Program-made: the position numbers and the translations under genes
In this document: positions 61,480 through 64,000 of the stretch, one piece after another
Numbering within the stretch: the first letter of the stretch is position 1
Layout of the letters: the number at the start of each line of letters is the position of its first letter
The notes under the pieces: model-generated
Told to the model about the DNA's origin: nothing
The model's database searches: none
What the model saw: the letters and a program-made list of their open reading frames with translations, nothing else
DNA from: Chlorokybus atmophyticus
Taxonomy: Eukaryota; Streptophyta; Chlorokybophyceae; Chlorokybales; Chlorokybaceae
Direction of reading: 5' to 3'
Assembly: GCA_009103225.1 (NCBI GenBank)
Contig: RHPI01000560.1
Coordinates: 529,015-593,014, forward strand
DNA: 64,000 bases

Positions 61480-62960
61480 GTGTTGTTGTGAAGTCGGAGA
61501 GAGAAAAGAGTGCATGTGTATATATATGCACTCTGTTTGTGTCACACATGTACAATGTTTAAGTGTGGCACACACGCAATCGTATGTGGCATATATATTG
61601 ACCGCAAGCTGCACAGGGCATGCCTATCAAGCCACAGCACCTCTAGGATGCAAGAACTCAACACAGCAGTCCCTACATTGCACAGACCCACTGCGTACGT
61701 CGCTAGCCGCTCAGCAGTCTAATGTCTTAGCGTGTAACGCAGCTGCTACTCCAACAGCAACTGCGGCACCCACTGGTAAAGCCACCACAGATAGTACTGC
61801 CAGCCCCGCAGCCATGCCACCACCGCCAGCAGCAACAGGACCACCCCCAAGCCATGCCAAAGCAGCAGTCGTTGCTGCTGCGCCCTCCAGGCTGGCAATG
61901 GCCACTCCACCTGTAGTGCAGAGTGCAGTTGTGATGCATGGCGTGATGACAGGTAGCCGTTGTCCAACAATGCACATTGCAGAGTGTGTAGCAACGGTGT
62001 GCACCTGCAGTGGTGCCAATAAGTCCAGCAGATGTCAACAGTAATGAAGGAACTGCTGCAGCAGCGCCCACGCCAGCAATGACGCCGGCGGCCGTCCTGG
62101 CTGTCATAGCCCCCCAGATTGTCATCGCCTGCAATAAATCTGTTTTCAGGAAGCTCGCAAGGTACTACGTGTTGCAGGGCGAAGTGGCCCACCCGGGGTA
62201 AGCGTGTTCCATTGCAAACACTCACTGTGTTGTGAACGTGCAAAACGCTGAAGACTTTGTCTACGAGCAACAATGCACTCAAGAGCTAAGCTATGTTGTG
62301 AAAGCCGTCATGCACGGTAGGAAAGGTCTTGGTCCCTGACTAGCAAATTCAGTCAAGCTGTGAAATGTCTGAAGTAGTCTTGAAGCAGTCATGCCACGCT
62401 GTCAGAAAAAGCCAATGGCAGTTCACTTGGGCCATATCTCTTGCCGTTATTGAATGTGTTCTGTACGTGTAGGTCACCTGTGTGCGGCACACAAAGTATA
62501 CCTCTTTACACTGTGCAACATCAAAAACGCCAGCCAAGTGCATGTGGCTCATTACATAATGCACGCTCAGCTTTGTGTTCGCGCGTCCAGTGCACATACC
62601 TTTGCTCCGTTGCAGCCAGTCAAACGAGAAGGAGTACCTTACTCCCCACTTGCAGCTGCGCGTCTCCCTCAGTTTCTCTGGAAGGCAGCCGAGCTTGCCG
62701 CTGAACGATTGCTACCTCACACTGTGCGCCTGGCAGGCCAGCTAGACTGGACTGGACAGCACTGTTGAGCACTGACCAGCGGAGCAGCAGCGCAACAACA
62801 ACACAAACGAAGGTATGGGCGTACTACATACGCACGCCCAGCAGCGCTCAATGGGGCAGGCTCCACGCCGGAGACTTTCCCAGACCCAGTGAATGCTGAC
62901 ACAGGGAGGGCGTACATAGTACGCTAGTGCGTGATGAAATTTCGTCACGCAATCCCGCAA
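61480..62960 (-). repeat. Inverted copy of the ISG12-like block (counterpart of about 26998-29275)
   Basis: Read on the minus strand, landmarks follow the order of the block at 27.0-29.3 kb: a GCGTGATG palindrome, a Leu-rich leader segment, GCAAGTGGGGAGTAAGG, a CATTATGTAATGAGCCAC-like word, TTGATGTTGCACAGTGT, the ISG12-like exons, and finally the CATGTGTGACACA...GAGTGCAT stretch. Copy B is missing here, so the duplication predates the tandem A/B event or B was lost. Confidence 0.7.
61711..62125 (-). CDS. ISG12/IFI6-like glycine/alanine-rich membrane protein, copy C
   Basis: Two exons, 62125-62005 and 61910-61711, joined in the same phase as copy A, give 106 residues. The sequence has the AGVIAGVGAAAAVPSLLL segment, then ATTAALAWLGGGPVAAGGGG and an intact final hydrophobic stretch (LPVGAAVAVGVAAALHA). 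It is closest to copy A. A TTATTGCAG acceptor lies just before the start Met (about 62129), so an upstream exon is likely. On the complement near 62.7 kb, a Val/Leu-rich segment followed by GLPGAQCEVAIVQRQARLP and a plausible donor could be that exon and would supply a signal peptide, but no Met was found. Function unknown. Confidence 0.6.
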
Positions 62961-64000
62961 GCGTCAAAGCAGTGATCGTCACGTCACATCACAAATCACA
63001 ACTAATAAATCTACCGAGTGCAGGACCAGTGTACCCTCCCGCGTTGGCCTCACTTGAGAATTAAATTACTTGACGTGACGAACGCAATCTAGGCTCGCAT
63101 AATGCACCAGCGTTAGGGCTGGGGCCGAACCTAGGTTTGAGCATGACCGAACGAACTAGAACAGGAACCTGAAACTTATCGTTACTTTCAGGTTCATATG
63201 ACCTTATTTTGCTCTTGCAAAACAATACAAGCGACATTCATGAGTGACAGCGACCGAACCATCGAGATAACGAATAAACATACGAACAAAACCTTTAAGA
63301 GAACGTACATAAATTCTACCATGAGGCATACATTTATCAACACGACTACATGCATCATCCAACACAAAGCATTGCATAATTAATGGCATGTACTTTGCCA
63401 CACAATATGTATATGAAAGCATGTATTGGACATTGATATGGCGTCGAGCCACGCTGTGTCACGTGGTACGTAGAGTAATGCATCAATACAGCGTAACTAT
63501 GCGTGGTATTGCGTGACAGCAAAAGGTTCGTTCTCGTTATGCGCCATGCATACATAACGAACTAAGAATGTTCCTTCAACCCTGATTTCGTTCTATTTTT
63601 TGACTATAAAGGTAGGAACGAACAAAGAACATTCTTTGTTCATGCTATGTGACACAATACAATGGCTATGTCCCAGCTCTAACCGGTGTACAATTGTACG
63701 CATGCAGCAACGCTCACTGCACTCTGAGTTTCGGGAGAAGTTTGTGGTGGTGGTGATTATGTTACTAGGCCGCGTCTCCCGTGCAGCTGGCCCATTAGCC
63801 TCAGTAGCCGTCTGGGGTAAGCTGTCTTTCTATCGTGCTGCTGACGGTTAAAACCAAGTAGCAAAACTTGAGTTTGTACACAAAATGTGATGTGGGGTGG
63901 TGCATGCATAGTACATGCACATGTGTGTTGTACTGCATGCAACACTGTTGAACTGTGCACCGCTTCCCGTTTTTAGCTACTTGCCAATGGGTGATTGCTT
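62961..64000. other. Right-end sequence, no gene recognised
   Basis: Low-GC sequence with repeated GAACGA/TCGTTC words at 63130-63630 and no frame with domain content. A short frame at 63600-63851 is unsupported. Confidence 0.4.

Overview
This is a eukaryotic nuclear window. Nearly every gene is split by GT-AG introns, with a few GC-AG introns. Introns and spacers carry long CA/TG/CG, GA/CT and hexanucleotide repeats, and there are three assembly gaps (6252-6591, 21101-21295, 31714-31986). The gene content points to a flagellated single-celled eukaryote, probably an alga: a coiled-coil protein resembling outer-arm-dynein docking factors, and a HAT/TPR protein of the HCF107/Mbb1 type that in plants and green algae acts on chloroplast RNA. 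I cannot name the lineage from sequence alone. I rebuilt exons by hand from splice sites and reading phase, so boundaries marked uncertain may be off by a few bases.

Left part (0.4-19 kb) is gene-dense. It holds a coiled-coil gene (441-5216, +), the HAT/TPR RNA-maturation gene (6616-10832, +), an SMUBP2/IGHMBP2-like SF1B helicase (15613-11027, -) and a TruA/PUS1-type tRNA pseudouridine synthase (15879-18917, +). The helicase and synthase are divergent and share a 265 bp promoter region with a repeated AGYCYAAY motif.

Middle (19-32.7 kb) is a mosaic of segmental duplications. It has two broken, intron-containing copies of the pseudouridine synthase (22.8-23.5 kb and 29.7-30.7 kb), paired copies of its downstream flank (19.6-20.6 and 31.25-32.5 kb), a possible KH-domain gene (24.0-26.5 kb) and two tandem copies of a small ISG12/IFI6-like glycine/alanine-rich membrane protein (27.8-28.9 kb).

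Right part (32.7-64 kb) has a 14-repeat RCC1 protein with a signal peptide (32705-37361, +), converging on an ELL-type RNA polymerase II elongation factor (40898-37450, -). ELL diverges from a pentameric ligand-gated ion channel gene (41623-45204, +). After a 10 kb gene-poor spacer there is a second channel gene in inverted orientation (59391-55426, -) with the same exon phases and almost the same exon lengths, then a third ISG12-like copy, also inverted (62125-61711, -). The order ISG12 - channel - spacer - channel - ISG12 is therefore mirror-symmetric. The spacer contains a 1.5 kb element with 35 bp terminal inverted repeats and arrays of the palindrome GGACCATNNATGGTCC, several near-perfect hairpins, tandem duplications and a 95 bp poly-C tract.

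The helicase, pseudouridine synthase, HAT protein and ELL all serve RNA or transcription, but nothing suggests a shared pathway beyond neighbouring promoters. The most unusual content is the inverted pair of ion-channel genes around a palindrome-rich spacer, and the repeated decay copies of the pseudouridine synthase.
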